From Paraburkholderia youngii (GTDB lineage Bacteria; Pseudomonadota; Gammaproteobacteria; Burkholderiales; Burkholderiaceae): DNA of 64,000 bases. The position numbers and the translations under genes were made by a program. How positions within the stretch are numbered: the stretch's first letter is position 1; the number at the start of each line of letters is the position of its first letter. Positions 19,401-28,076 of the stretch are shown here, in pieces. The notes below the pieces were generated by a model that worked only from the letters and a program-made list of their open reading frames with translations, searched no databases and was not told the origin of the DNA. The stretch spans positions 4,643,165 to 4,707,164 of the forward strand of contig NZ_JAALDK010000001.1 of NCBI RefSeq assembly GCF_013366925.1, read 5' to 3'.

Positions 19401-19891
19401 CGGACCTCACCGCGCCGCTCGCGGCGACCACCGAGATCAACCTGCATTCGCCGGCGATCCTGCCGTCGGATTATTGCGGCGACGTGCAGGAACGTCTGTC
19501 GCTGTACAAGCGCCTCGCGAACTGCGAACACAGCGATTCGATCGACGGTATCCAGGAGGAGCTGATCGACCGCTTCGGCAAGCTGCCGCCGCAGGCGCAT
19601 GCGCTGGTGGAGACGCATCGTCTGCGGCTCGCCGCCAAACCGCTCGGCATTTCGAAGATCGATGCCGGCGAAGCGGTGATCGGCCTGCAGTTCATCCCAA
19701 ATCCGCCCGTCGACGCGATGCGGATCATCGAGATGGTGCAGAAGCACAAGCACATCAAGCTCGCGGGCCAGGACAAGCTGCGTATCGAAACGCGCAGCCC
19801 GGATCTCGCGGTGCGCGTCGCGACCGTCAAGGAGACCTTGCGCGCGCTCGGTTCGCCGAGCCGCGGCACCGCGCCGGCGCCCGCGCGCTGA
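16412..19891 (+). CDS. mfd: Transcription-repair coupling factor
   Basis: DNA translocase that removes RNA polymerase stalled at lesions and recruits UvrA. 1159 residues, full length. Domains in order: UvrB-like N-terminal part (LLPDWETLPYDTFSPHQDLV), RNA-polymerase interaction domain (LKVGDPVVHSQHGIGRYMGL, residues about 485-510), RecG-like helicase core with Walker A GDVGFGKTEVA, DEEH box, TATPIPRTL and QLRGRVGRS, and the C-terminal TRCF domain. It is monocistronic and ends in a strong terminator. Confidence 0.98.
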   Translation: MPDIAAISQSSSPVALVKAGQRFAFDGTRGSSDALLIARYHLSYREKMPLLAVVCESAVDAQRLSQEIGFFAPDARVRLLPDWETLPYDTFSPHQDLVSERLATLHDLGEGRCDILLVPATTALYRMPPASFLAAYTFSFSQGERLDEAKLKAQLTLAGYEHVSQVVRPGEYCVRGSLLDLFPMGSPLPYRIDLFDDQVDSIRAFDPDTQRSLYPVKDVRLLPGREFPFDEAARTAFRSRWRETFEGDPSRASIYKDIGNGVPSAGIEYYLPLFFEETATLFHYLPDGSQLAFVGDLDAAIRRFTNDTKQRFNFLSHDRDRPILEPQKLFLSDEDFFTFAKPFARLVLPTNGGGAWSIALPNLAIDRHADDPVSALRAYLSTTPNRVLFAAESAGRRETLLQLLADNQLKPASADSFADWLKSDAPFSLGVAPLANGFAIPGDGIAIITETELYGPLARRAGRRRQEQASNVDSMVRDLSELKVGDPVVHSQHGIGRYMGLVTMDLGEGETEFLHLEYAGDSKLYVPVAQLHVISRYSGADPESAPLHSLGSGQWEKAKRKAAQQIRDTAAELLNLYARRAAREGHAFALEPKDYVKFAESFGFEETPDQAAAIAAVIGDMTGGKPMDRLVCGDVGFGKTEVALRAAFIAVMGGKQVALLSPTTLLAEQHTQTFSDRFSDWPVRIAELSRFKSTKEVNAAIQQINEGSVDIVIGTHKLLSSDVQFKRLGLVIIDEEHRFGVRQKEALKALRAEVDVLTLTATPIPRTLGMALEGLRDFSVIATAPQKRLAIKTFVRREEDSVIREAMLRELKRGGQVYFLHNEVETIENRRQMLEALVPEARIAVAHGQMHERELERVMRDFVAQRANVLLCTTIIETGIDVPSANTILIHRSDKFGLAQLHQLRGRVGRSHHQAYSYLLVHDPQGLTKQAQRRLEAIQQMEELGSGFYLAMHDLEIRGTGEVLGDKQSGEIHEIGFQLYTDMLNDAVKALKNGKEPDLTAPLAATTEINLHSPAILPSDYCGDVQERLSLYKRLANCEHSDSIDGIQEELIDRFGKLPPQAHALVETHRLRLAAKPLGISKIDAGEAVIGLQFIPNPPVDAMRIIEMVQKHKHIKLAGQDKLRIETRSPDLAVRVATVKETLRALGSPSRGTAPAPAR

Positions 19892-19906
19892 GGGTCCTGA
19901 ACTAGC

Positions 19907-19937
19907 AAAAAAAACGGGGGGACGTCCCCCGTTTTTT
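19907..19937 (+). terminator. Rho-independent terminator after mfd
   Basis: CGGGGG (19915-19920) pairs with CCCCCG (19926-19931) around a five-base loop. An A-run precedes and a six-T run follows. It lies 16 bases past the mfd stop. Confidence 0.88.
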
Positions 19938-20040
19938 GCATCGATGCTGCGCTGCGCCAACGCGCGCCGGGCGTTTTGGCCACCTTACCAAAATGCAATA
20001 TGGGATATGATCGATAGACACAAAATGATGGAGTCATGTC

Positions 20041-21273
20041 ATGTCTCACGTCGCTGAAACAGCGCAATCGTCGCAGTCGCCCGCCTCCTCCGCTTCTCCC
20101 GCTTCTCCGGTATCTCTGCCCTGGGTCACCCGTCTCGTGTCGATGGACACGGTGAGCCGCAATCCGAATCTCGGCCTGATCGAAACCGTACGCGACGAAC
20201 TGCGCGCGGTCGGTATCGACGCGACGCTGACGCACGGCAAGGGCGGCAAATGGGCGAACCTGTTCGCGACGATTCCCGCGCACGATGGCGAAACGAACGG
20301 CGGCGTCGTGCTGTCGGGCCATACGGACGTCGTGCCAGTGGATGGCCAGCAATGGGACAGCGATCCGTTCAAGCCCGAGATTCGCGGTGACAAGCTCTAC
20401 GGCCGCGGCACCTGCGACATGAAGGGTTTCATCGGCGCGGCGCTCGCGCTCGTGCCCGAGATGCAGCGTACCAGGCTCGCGAAACCGATCCACTTCGCGC
20501 TGTCATTCGACGAGGAAGTTGGCTGCGTCGGCGCGCCGCTGATGATCGCCGATCTGATGAAGCGCGGCGTGAAGCCGGACGGCTGTATCGTCGGCGAGCC
20601 GACCAGCATGCGCCCGATCATCGCGCACAAGGGCATCAACGCGTATCACTGCTGCGTGCGAGGCCAGGCCGCGCATTCGTCGCTGACGCCGAAGGGCTTG
20701 AACGCGATCGAGTACGCGGCGCGCCTGATCTGCCACATCCGCGACATGGCCGACCAGTTCCGCGCGCAAGGCCCGTTCGACGAACTGTACGACGTGCCGT
20801 TCAGCACCGCGCAGACCAGCACGATCACGGGCGGCAACGCGATCAACACGGTGCCGGCCGAATGCCAGTTCCAGTTCGAATTCCGCAATCTGCCGACGCT
20901 CGATCCCGAGCAGATCTTCGCGCGCATCGACAGCTACGCGCGCGAAACGCTGCTGCCGAAAATGCTGCGCGAGCATCCGGCGGCCGCGATCGAGATCACG
21001 AAGATCGCCGCGGCGCCCGGACTGGATTCGTCTGAACAGGCCGCGATCACGCAACTCGTGCGCGCGCTGACGGCCGACCAGGACAAGCGTAAGGTCGCGT
21101 ACGGCACCGAGGCAGGCCTCTTCTCGAACGCGGGGATTCCGAGCATCGTCTGCGGCCCCGGCGATATCCAGCAGGCGCACAAGGCGAACGAATTCGTCGA
21201 GCTCGAGCAGCTCGTCGCGTGCGAGCGCTTCCTGCGCAAGTTCATTCACAGCATGTCGGTCGAGGCCGCTTAG
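20041..21273 (+). CDS. argE: Acetylornithine deacetylase
   Basis: M20 metallohydrolase that removes acetate from N-acetyl-L-ornithine in arginine synthesis. 410 residues. Metal and catalytic residues are in place: His94 and Asp96 in LSGHTDVVPV, Asp126 in GRGTCDMKGF, and Glu158-Glu159 in SFDEEVGC. The dimerisation domain follows from about residue 200. Residues 9-25 are a Ser/Ala/Pro tract absent from E. coli ArgE and probably disordered. It lies 90 bases before a dehydratase gene and may be co-transcribed with it. Confidence 0.94.
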   Translation: MSHVAETAQSSQSPASSASPASPVSLPWVTRLVSMDTVSRNPNLGLIETVRDELRAVGIDATLTHGKGGKWANLFATIPAHDGETNGGVVLSGHTDVVPVDGQQWDSDPFKPEIRGDKLYGRGTCDMKGFIGAALALVPEMQRTRLAKPIHFALSFDEEVGCVGAPLMIADLMKRGVKPDGCIVGEPTSMRPIIAHKGINAYHCCVRGQAAHSSLTPKGLNAIEYAARLICHIRDMADQFRAQGPFDELYDVPFSTAQTSTITGGNAINTVPAECQFQFEFRNLPTLDPEQIFARIDSYARETLLPKMLREHPAAAIEITKIAAAPGLDSSEQAAITQLVRALTADQDKRKVAYGTEAGLFSNAGIPSIVCGPGDIQQAHKANEFVELEQLVACERFLRKFIHSMSVEAA

Positions 21274-21362
21274 CCCGTCTCGTTGCAGCGGCGCGCAGCC
21301 GCGGTGAACCTGCGCGCCGCGCCACGGGTCTGAGCGACATCGACGACTCCGGAGCGACCGCC

Positions 21363-22397
21363 ATGTCCAGCGCCATGCAGCAGCACACGGATCACACGAT
21401 CGACGGCGAGCCGATCCCCACGCTCGACGACATCGCCGCGCAGCATTTCGCATTGACGCCGTGGGTCGCGCGCACGCCGGTGTTCGACCGGCTCGACTTC
21501 TCGTCGCTGCGCGGCACCGTCGTCAATTTCAAGTTCGAGCTCTTGCAGGCGGGTGGCAGCTTCAAGGCGCGCGGCGCCTTTACGAACCTGCTCGCGCTCG
21601 ACGACGCGCAGAAGAGCGCGGGCGTGACCTGCGTGTCGGGCGGCAATCACGCGGTGGCGGTCGCCTATGCGGCGATGCGGCTCGGCGTCAGCGCGAAGGT
21701 CGTGCTGTTCAGCGCGGCGAATCCGGCGCGCGTCGCGTTGTGCCGTGCATACGGCGCCGACATCGTCTATGCGGAAGATCTCGCCGAAGCGTTCGAACTG
21801 GTGCGACGCATCGAGGCCGAGGAAGGCCGTTATTTCGTGCATCCGTTCAACGGTTATCGCACGGTGCTCGGCTCGGCGACGCTCGGCTACGAATGGGCGA
21901 CGCAAACACCCGACCTCGAAGCGGTGATCGTGCCGATCGGCGGCGGCGGCCTCGCGGCCGGCGTCTCCACCGCGCTGCGCCTCGCGAATCCGAACATACA
22001 CGTGTACGGCGTCGAACCGGAAGGCTCCGATGTGATGAGCAAGAGTTTTGCCGCCAACCATACGGTCAGAATGGGCCATATGTACAGCATCGCCGATTCG
22101 CTGATGTCGCCGCATACCGAGCAATATAGCTACGAGTTGTGCCGCCGCCATATCGATCGGCTCGTCACGGTGTCCGACGATCAGTTGCGCGAAGCGATGC
22201 TGATCCTGTTCAATCAGCTGAAGCTCGCGGTCGAGCCGGCTTGCGCGGCCGCCACCGCAGCACTGCTCGGACCGTTGCGCGAACAGTTGCAGGGCAAACG
22301 TGTGGGCGTGCTGCTGTGCGGCGCGAACATCGACCCGGTCAGTTTTGCCGCGCATCTGGAGCGTGCGCGTCATAGCGAGTCACAGTTTCCTCATTAA
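21363..22397 (+). CDS. PLP-dependent threonine/serine dehydratase
   Basis: 344-residue fold-type II PLP enzyme that deaminates threonine or serine to the 2-oxo acid. PLP lysine lies in AGGSFKARGAFTN, the phosphate/substrate loop in SGGNHAVAVAYAA and the glycine loop in PIGGGGLAAGVS. There is no C-terminal ACT-like regulatory domain, so it resembles the catabolic (TdcB-like) rather than the isoleucine-inhibited IlvA form. ATG at 21363 is chosen because the protein aligns with the family soon after it. Serine racemase activity cannot be excluded. Confidence 0.88.
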   Translation: MSSAMQQHTDHTIDGEPIPTLDDIAAQHFALTPWVARTPVFDRLDFSSLRGTVVNFKFELLQAGGSFKARGAFTNLLALDDAQKSAGVTCVSGGNHAVAVAYAAMRLGVSAKVVLFSAANPARVALCRAYGADIVYAEDLAEAFELVRRIEAEEGRYFVHPFNGYRTVLGSATLGYEWATQTPDLEAVIVPIGGGGLAAGVSTALRLANPNIHVYGVEPEGSDVMSKSFAANHTVRMGHMYSIADSLMSPHTEQYSYELCRRHIDRLVTVSDDQLREAMLILFNQLKLAVEPACAAATAALLGPLREQLQGKRVGVLLCGANIDPVSFAAHLERARHSESQFPH

Positions 22398-22496
22398 CGA
22401 CACGCGGCGAATGCACTTGTTGCGTCGGGGCCAAAGCACTAGCCTATCCGCTTCAGGTTGGTATGATTCGGCTATTCATATCAGGGAGGTGTGTGT

Positions 22497-22943
22497 ATGA
22501 GCATGATCCAGGAATTTAAAGAATTTGCCCTCAAAGGCAATGTGATGGATCTGGCGGTCGGTGTGATTATCGGCGGCGCATTTTCCACCATTGTCAATTC
22601 CGTGGTTAAAGACCTGATCATGCCGGTCGTCGGGCTCGCTACCGGCGGCTTCGATTTCTCCAATCTGTTCGTTCGCCTCGGCCATATTCCAGCGACTTAC
22701 AAAGGCAACCCCGAATCGTATAAAGACCTGCAGACGGCCGGCGTGGCGGTATTCGGTTACGGCTCGTTCATTACCGCGACGATCAACTTCATCATTCTCG
22801 CGTTCATCATCTTTCTGATGGTCAAGTTCATCAACAAACTGCGCAAGGAGCCGCAAGCTGCTCCGGCGGAACCGCCGCCGACGCCGGAAGACGTGCTGCT
22901 GCTGCGCGAGATCCGCGATTCGCTGCAAAACCAGCAGCGTTAA
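22497..22943 (+). CDS. mscL: Large-conductance mechanosensitive channel
   Basis: Inner-membrane emergency valve that opens on hypo-osmotic shock. 148 residues. N-terminal amphipathic helix [17 protein letters not shown]1 with [20 protein letters not shown] lining the pore, a periplasmic loop, TM2 around [20 protein letters not shown], and a charged C-terminal bundle. A strong AGGGAGGT site six bases before 22497 fixes the ATG. It ends with a 15-bp terminator hairpin. Confidence 0.97.
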   Translation: MSMIQEFKEFALKGNVMDLAVGVIIGGAFSTIVNSVVKDLIMPVVGLATGGFDFSNLFVRLGHIPATYKGNPESYKDLQTAGVAVFGYGSFITATINFIILAFIIFLMVKFINKLRKEPQAAPAEPPPTPEDVLLLREIRDSLQNQQR

Positions 22944-22988
22944 TTGTTAAATAAAGCCCGGTTTCAAATACCTGAGCCCGTGAAATGA

Positions 22989-23024
22989 AAAGGCCTGTTG
23001 CGATTGACTTCGCAACAGGCCTTT
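22989..23024. terminator. Terminator hairpin between mscL and the convergent hybrid kinase
   Basis: A perfect 15-bp stem (AAAGGCCTGTTGCGA, 22989-23003, with 23010-23024) and a six-base loop lie 45 bases after mscL. A T-rich tract follows on the plus strand. It could also end minus-strand transcription of the gene stopping at 23067. Confidence 0.8.
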
Positions 23025-23066
23025 GTCTTTTCACTTTGCTTTCAGCACACTGCCCTTTATAGAGCC

Positions 23067-25040
23067 TCACGCATTCTTTTGCGCCTTCAATTGCGCGGCG
23101 CTTTCGATCATCGCTTGGAGCTGGCCGAAATTGACAGGCTTCGTCAGATGCGATGTAAAGCCCGCACCCAAACAACGGCGCACGTCCTCGTCGGTGCCGA
23201 AGCCGGTCAACGCGACGGCTGGCACATCGGAATGTTCGCGAAACGCCTCGATGAAATCGAGGCCGGTGCCATCGGGCAACCCAACATCGCTGACAACCAG
23301 ATCGAAGTTCTGCAGCTGCGTCGCCGCAAGCGCATCGTCGATGCGCCCGACCACCGTCACCTGATGACCCAAGCCGTGCATCAATTGGGCCATCACGTCG
23401 GCGGTATCGGCATGATCCTCGATCAGCAGCACGGTCAGCGAACTCGCCGGCTGCACGGTGCTCGGCACGATGACCGGCGGCGCGGCGGTCGGCGCGGCCG
23501 CGGTCGGCAGCGTGATCGTGAAGGTCGCGCCGCAATGCGGACCGGGACTCTGCGCGGTCACGGTGCCGCCGTGCACGTCGGTCAGCGCCTTCGTGATCGC
23601 GAGACCGAGCCCCAGCCCGCCGAATTGCCGCGTCATACTCTGGTCGCCCTGCTCGAACGCGTTGAACAGCTTGCCGATCTGCTCCGGCTCGATGCCGATG
23701 CCGGTGTCTTCGACCGAGATCTGCACCTGCATGCGTTCGTCGCGCGTGCGTACATAGATATGGCCGCCGTCCGGCGTGAACTTGGCGGCATTGCGAATCA
23801 GGTTCCACAGCATCTGTTGCAGACGCGCGCGATCGGCGAGCACGTAGTGATGTTTCGCGCGCTTGTCGACATGCACATCCTGCTGCTTGACCTGGATTTC
23901 GCTGCGAAAGAGTTCGAGCACGCTGTCGATCACGTCGTGCACGTCGACGGTTTCCAGCGACAGCCGCAGCTTGCCGTTCGCGACGCGCGTCAGATCGAGC
24001 AGATCGTCGATCAGCCGTGCCTCCAGCTCGACGTTGCGGCGGATCATCCGCACGCTCGCGCGCGCCTGCTCGGGCAGATCGGCAATCATCTCGAGCACGC
24101 TCGCGCCCGCCAGCACCGGAGTGAGCGGCGTGCGCAATTCGTGCGACAGCATCGCGAGAAAACGGTCCTTCGCGCGGTTCGCTTCTTCGGCGGCCTGGCG
24201 CGCGGCCTGCTCGGACTCGAGCAGCCGCTCGCGCTCCTCGATCGCCTCGCGCTGCGAGTGAATGTCGGTGCAACTGCCGAACCATTTGCTGACGTTGCCT
24301 TCGGCATCGCGCATCGCGACCACGCGCACGTCGAACCAGCGGTACTGGCCGTCGTGGCGGCGAATCCGCATCTCGTGCCGATAGTCGCCGTTGCGGCTCG
24401 CCACGGCCTTGAGCCAGCTTTGCCGGATCTGCTCGCGATCGTCGGGATGCACGGCGTCGAGCCACGCAAGACCATGCGAGCTGGATTCGGGCAAGCCGGT
24501 GTAGTCGTACCATTGCTTCGACAGGAAGTCGCAATCGCCGGCTGCGTCGCAGGTCAGCACCAGATGCGGCAACGTCTCCGACAGCGTGCGGTAATGCAGT
24601 TCGCGATCGCGCAGCAGCAGCGCTTCGTCGGACGCGCGTTGCAGCCGCACCTGCGACAGCACGCGCTCCACGGCCTCCGGCAGATAGTCGAGATAGTCGC
24701 CGGACTTCGGCACCACGTCGGACACGCCCGCGCGCAGCGCTTCGATCACGCGCGACTCGTCGGTGAAGCCGGTCACGAGAATCGCCGGAATGCGCACGCC
24801 CTCCGCGCGCAGGCGCCGAAAGAAATCGAGCCCGGTCTCCGGCCCGTTCAACTGATAGTCGAGCACCAGCAGATCGAGGCCGCCGCTCGCGAGCCGCTCG
24901 CGGGCCGCCTCGACACCGGCGCAGATCGCCACCCGGCAGCCGGCGCGTTCGAGCGACTTGCGCGCGAGCCGCAGGATGCCCTCGTCGTCATCGACAACGA
25001 GCACATAAGCGGCTTGCGGCTTGGACACTTCTTCGGTCAT
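23067..25040 (-). CDS. Hybrid sensor histidine kinase/response regulator (REC-PAS-HisKA-HATPase-REC)
   Basis: 657-residue cytosolic hybrid kinase with no transmembrane segment. N-terminal receiver with phospho-acceptor Asp61 in LLVLDYQL, a PAS sensor domain around 145-265 (HPDDREQIRQ, GQYRWFDVRV), HisKA with His300 in MLSHELRTPLTP, N-box NLIRNAAKFTPDG, G-boxes DTGIGIEP and GGLGLGLAI, then a C-terminal receiver with Asp585 in LVVSDVGLPDGTG. It is the last gene of a cluster with a membrane kinase and a broken single-domain receiver. An N-terminal receiver fed by an upstream kinase suggests a phosphorelay. Confidence 0.92.
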   Translation of the reverse strand: MTEEVSKPQAAYVLVVDDDEGILRLARKSLERAGCRVAICAGVEAARERLASGGLDLLVLDYQLNGPETGLDFFRRLRAEGVRIPAILVTGFTDESRVIEALRAGVSDVVPKSGDYLDYLPEAVERVLSQVRLQRASDEALLLRDRELHYRTLSETLPHLVLTCDAAGDCDFLSKQWYDYTGLPESSSHGLAWLDAVHPDDREQIRQSWLKAVASRNGDYRHEMRIRRHDGQYRWFDVRVVAMRDAEGNVSKWFGSCTDIHSQREAIEERERLLESEQAARQAAEEANRAKDRFLAMLSHELRTPLTPVLAGASVLEMIADLPEQARASVRMIRRNVELEARLIDDLLDLTRVANGKLRLSLETVDVHDVIDSVLELFRSEIQVKQQDVHVDKRAKHHYVLADRARLQQMLWNLIRNAAKFTPDGGHIYVRTRDERMQVQISVEDTGIGIEPEQIGKLFNAFEQGDQSMTRQFGGLGLGLAITKALTDVHGGTVTAQSPGPHCGATFTITLPTAAAPTAAPPVIVPSTVQPASSLTVLLIEDHADTADVMAQLMHGLGHQVTVVGRIDDALAATQLQNFDLVVSDVGLPDGTGLDFIEAFREHSDVPAVALTGFGTDEDVRRCLGAGFTSHLTKPVNFGQLQAMIESAAQLKAQKNA

Positions 25041-25099
25041 GCGGATGCTCTGTGGCTAAGGTCAGTGCTTATGTTGTCATGAACGGCTTTCGGTCGCCT

Positions 25100-25338
25100 T
25101 CAGGCCGGCTCGAGCCGATGCGCCGGCGGCAGCTCGACCACTTGCAGAAAAAAGCCCAGCCGGCGCACGGCCTCGATGAACGTATCGTATTCGACCGGCT
25201 TGCGGACGCAGACGTTGCAACCGGGTTCGTAGCAGCGAGCGGATTCGCGCCGGCGCGGCGCAGATTCCGCTCGACGAGCGTTGCGTGGCCGTCGTCGTCT
25301 TCGATCAGAACGAAGCTGGCCGTTTGCGCGTGATTCAT
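25100..25338 (-). pseudogene. CheY-like response regulator with internal deletion and frameshift
   Basis: The start MNHAQTASFVLIEDDDGHAT and following LVERNLRRAG are a normal receiver N-terminus (acidic pocket EDDD). In another frame the minus strand then gives RCYEPGCNVCVRKPVEYDTF and EAVRRLGFFLQVVELPP, the C-terminal quarter of an Rcp1/CheY-like receiver including its conserved KP. The middle third with the phospho-acceptor Asp is absent and the join, near 25232-25246, is out of frame. 239 bases remain of an expected 430 or so. It lies between two kinases, the usual place for their shared regulator. Confidence 0.8.
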
Positions 25339-25392
25339 AGGCTCTGCGTGCCAACGATTCGTCATCCATGTCCGCGCCGGCATGCGCAACGC

Positions 25393-27003
25393 TCAGAAGC
25401 GCACGGGCTGCTCGGGCAGCACCACGAAAAAAGTCGAACCGGCGCCCTCGGCCGATTCGACCCAGACCCGCCCGCCGTGCCGCTCGACCGTGCGCCGCAC
25501 CACCGCGAGGCCGATCCCCTCGCCGCTAGCGACGTCTGCATGCAGACGCTGGAACGCGCGAAACACCTTCGATAGATACGCGGCCGGAATGCCTAGCCCA
25601 TTATCGCGGACGTAATAGGTGCGCATACGGACCGCGCGCGGCTCGCTTTCATCGACGGGTTCGGGCGCCAGCGCGCCGACCTCGATGCGCCCGCGGCGCG
25701 CCGGATCGAGAAAAGTCAGCGCATTGCCGATCAGGTTGCTGAAGATCTGTTCGACCGCCGCCGGATCGCCCCATGCGGGCGGCAGCTCGCGCACCGTGAC
25801 GCTCGCGGCGCGCTGGTCGATCGTGCCTTGCAGTCCATCGACGACCCGCGCCACCGCGCGCCCGACGCTGACCCGCTGCCACTGGTATTCGAGCCGTCCC
25901 GCGCGCGAGATGCGCAACAGCGCGTCGATGATCGCCGCCGCGCGCGCAACAGCCGTGCGCAAATAGTGCAACGACTCGCGCATGTCGCCATTCAGAATCT
26001 GCGTCATGCACCGCGCTTCGATCACAGGCAGGCGAGCCCGCCCGACGAGGCCGTCGAGTTCGTCGCACGATACGTGCAGCTCCTTCGAAAACCCTTGCAG
26101 ATTCACGAGCGGCGAGCGCAGATCATGCGACACGCTGTAGATGAACATCTCGTTGTCCTGCGTTTCCTGGCGCAATTCCTCATTGACGGCCGTCAGTTCG
26201 CGCGCGCGTGCTTCGAGCTCGGTCTTCAGGGCCTGCTGCCCGGCTTCCGCCTCGCGCAGACGCGTATCGGTCTGATGCAGCACCGAGTCGAGCGCGGCGA
26301 TTTCGTCGCTGCCCGACAACGGCGCCGCGAGCGGCCGGCCGCTGCCGAGCCGCTCGGCGTTATCGGTCAGCACTTCGAGGCGCTGGCCGATGCCGCGCGC
26401 GAACACGAAGGCGGTGACCGCCCAGATCAGCATCGAGCCGAATGCCGCGGCGATCAGCGCGCGCTGCTGAAGGTCACGACGCTCGCCGAGCGCGCTCGAG
26501 CGCTCGGCATCGAGTACCGACGCCGCCGCGTCGAACTGGGCCAACTCCTCGCGGAACACGGCGATCTGCTCCGGCAACTCGCCGGTTTCGAGCGCGATAT
26601 AGCGGCGTAGACTGCGCCCCTCGTGCAAAGCCTGCGAGATCGCGACACTCTGTTCGCGATACGCGCCGATCGCGCGCCGCATGCTGCGTACGCGCTCGGC
26701 CTGGGCCGGTGTTTCGGCGACGAGCGCATCGAGCTTCGCGAGCCGGTCGTTCAGTTCGACCCACACCGCGTGGCGGTCGATCAGCGACGCATCGCCCGTC
26801 ACCATCGCGGTGCGCACGCGCGCGGCCTGGCGCAGCAGCGGGTCGACGATGGCCGACGACTCGTAGAGGATCTGCTTGCTGTTGTCGACCCATCGCGCGG
26901 CCTGCGCGGTGCGCTCCTGGGTGTCGAAGACGACCCCGAGCAGCGCAAGTTCGACCACGCTCGGTATCGCGATCAGCAGCAGGCCTTTGGTGAATAGTTT
27001 CAT
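25393..27003 (-). CDS. Membrane sensor histidine kinase (CHASE3-type sensor)
   Basis: 536 residues. TM1 at residues 7-25, a periplasmic helical region of about 155 residues resembling CHASE3, TM2 around 183-203, HAMP linker, a coiled coil to about 280, HisKA with His293 in YSVSHDLRSPLVNLQGFSKE, and an ATPase domain with NLIGNALTF, DNGLGIPA and GEGIGLAVV. This layout is typical of kinases that pair with an Rcp1-like single-domain receiver. That receiver gene directly follows but is disrupted, so the phosphate acceptor may now be the N-terminal receiver of the hybrid kinase. Confidence 0.92.
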   Translation of the reverse strand: MKLFTKGLLLIAIPSVVELALLGVVFDTQERTAQAARWVDNSKQILYESSAIVDPLLRQAARVRTAMVTGDASLIDRHAVWVELNDRLAKLDALVAETPAQAERVRSMRRAIGAYREQSVAISQALHEGRSLRRYIALETGELPEQIAVFREELAQFDAAASVLDAERSSALGERRDLQQRALIAAAFGSMLIWAVTAFVFARGIGQRLEVLTDNAERLGSGRPLAAPLSGSDEIAALDSVLHQTDTRLREAEAGQQALKTELEARARELTAVNEELRQETQDNEMFIYSVSHDLRSPLVNLQGFSKELHVSCDELDGLVGRARLPVIEARCMTQILNGDMRESLHYLRTAVARAAAIIDALLRISRAGRLEYQWQRVSVGRAVARVVDGLQGTIDQRAASVTVRELPPAWGDPAAVEQIFSNLIGNALTFLDPARRGRIEVGALAPEPVDESEPRAVRMRTYYVRDNGLGIPAAYLSKVFRAFQRLHADVASGEGIGLAVVRRTVERHGGRVWVESAEGAGSTFFVVLPEQPVRF

Positions 27004-27385
27004 GGTTCCGTCAGGGCGTTCAGGCTGTGGTTCAGGCTGTCACTCGAACGGCGGGGCTCGCGCACCCGTGGCGCCCTGTAAGGCGGGCGCCGCGCGGCCG
27101 GACGGGCCATTATCGACGTGAACCAGAGATATTTCAACGGCGCGCCTGCAAGCGCTCGACCACACAAAAATGACTTTTTTATTGGGATGGGATGTTTTTT
27201 CCGCGCCGCCTGCGTCTATGATGGAGACAAGGTGTGCTGGGATGCGAATGCGCGCGGCGAGGCGGTTCGGCATGATTCGTGCGGGAGCGGTGGAGCGATG
27301 CAGCAACGTCGAATCATCGTGAATCCGGCCTTGTCGTATGCTATAAAAGATCGACGTGCGGCGCGCGAAAGCCGGGAGTGGTCGC
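27004..27385. other. Intergenic region upstream of the kinase cluster
   Basis: 382 bases, locally AT-rich around 27165-27200. It should contain promoters for the leftward kinase and the rightward small gene, but no convincing -35/-10 pair or operator was found. No supported gene lies within it. Confidence 0.4.
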
Positions 27386-27877
27386 ATGAGGACGCAGCGT
27401 TTCTTGCAATTCTTTTTCAGGCGAATTTTTATGTCCTTCCCGAAAAAGCGTAGACGCGCGAAGGTGGACGGCGACGAGTCGTTCCTCGCGGTTCTGCGGC
27501 ATTTCAAGCCGTTCGGTCAACTCGACACCAAGATTGCGCGGGCTCGCGCGCAGGACGAACCGGTGCTCTATGCACACGTACTGCCCGGACTCGACGTGCT
27601 TCTATGCAGTGTGCGCGGCGCGCAGCCGCCCTACCCCGCACCAGCCGAATTGCGGCGGCGCTGCATCGAATCCATTACCAACGCACTGGAGCAACCGCTC
27701 GATGGTCTCGAGAACGGCGGCTACTGGTACGAGGCCGACGGCTTTGGCTTCCTCGTGTTCGCGAGTCGTGCGCGCGGCAAGATTCTGACGGAGTTCGGCG
27801 CGACGCGGATCGGTACTCGCCGCGGCGTGCGTCGCCAGGATGCGTCGGGCGATGCAACACCGCGCTCTCTCCGATAG
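27386..27877 (+). CDS. Hypothetical protein
   Basis: 163 residues if the ATG at 27386 is used (GGGAG seven bases upstream). An in-frame ATG at 27431 would give MSFPKKRRRAK. The basic N-terminus precedes a compact globular part with VLPGLDVLLCSVRGAQPPYP, LRRRCIESITNALEQPLDG and GGYWYEADGFGFLVFASRAR, and a basic tail. There is no signal peptide or membrane segment. No domain was recognised, and function is unknown. Confidence 0.6.
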   Translation: MRTQRFLQFFFRRIFMSFPKKRRRAKVDGDESFLAVLRHFKPFGQLDTKIARARAQDEPVLYAHVLPGLDVLLCSVRGAQPPYPAPAELRRRCIESITNALEQPLDGLENGGYWYEADGFGFLVFASRARGKILTEFGATRIGTRRGVRRQDASGDATPRSLR

Positions 27878-28076
27878 CGCCGCTCAGAGACCCTGAAGTT
27901 CAGGGTTGCTGACAGCTCGTTTCGTCGTCATTCATCCGCGGTTTCGACAGCCGATGTCGTCACCCATCGCTGGCGTCTTCGGTGGCGCGCTGCGTTGCTT
28001 TCCAGTTCGCTTCATTGCATTGAAACACGGGCTTCGACGGCGACCGCGCGCAGTTGCGCGCGCGGCACCCTGCCAT

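Noticed and set aside
22998..25082. Plus-strand open frame of 694 codons opposite the hybrid kinase
   Set aside because: The opposite strand encodes a complete REC-PAS-kinase-REC protein with all motifs. The plus frame has none.
27118..27453. Plus-strand 111-codon frame before the hypothetical gene
   Set aside because: Weak start, no ribosome binding site, mixed composition, and it overlaps the better-supported gene at 27386.
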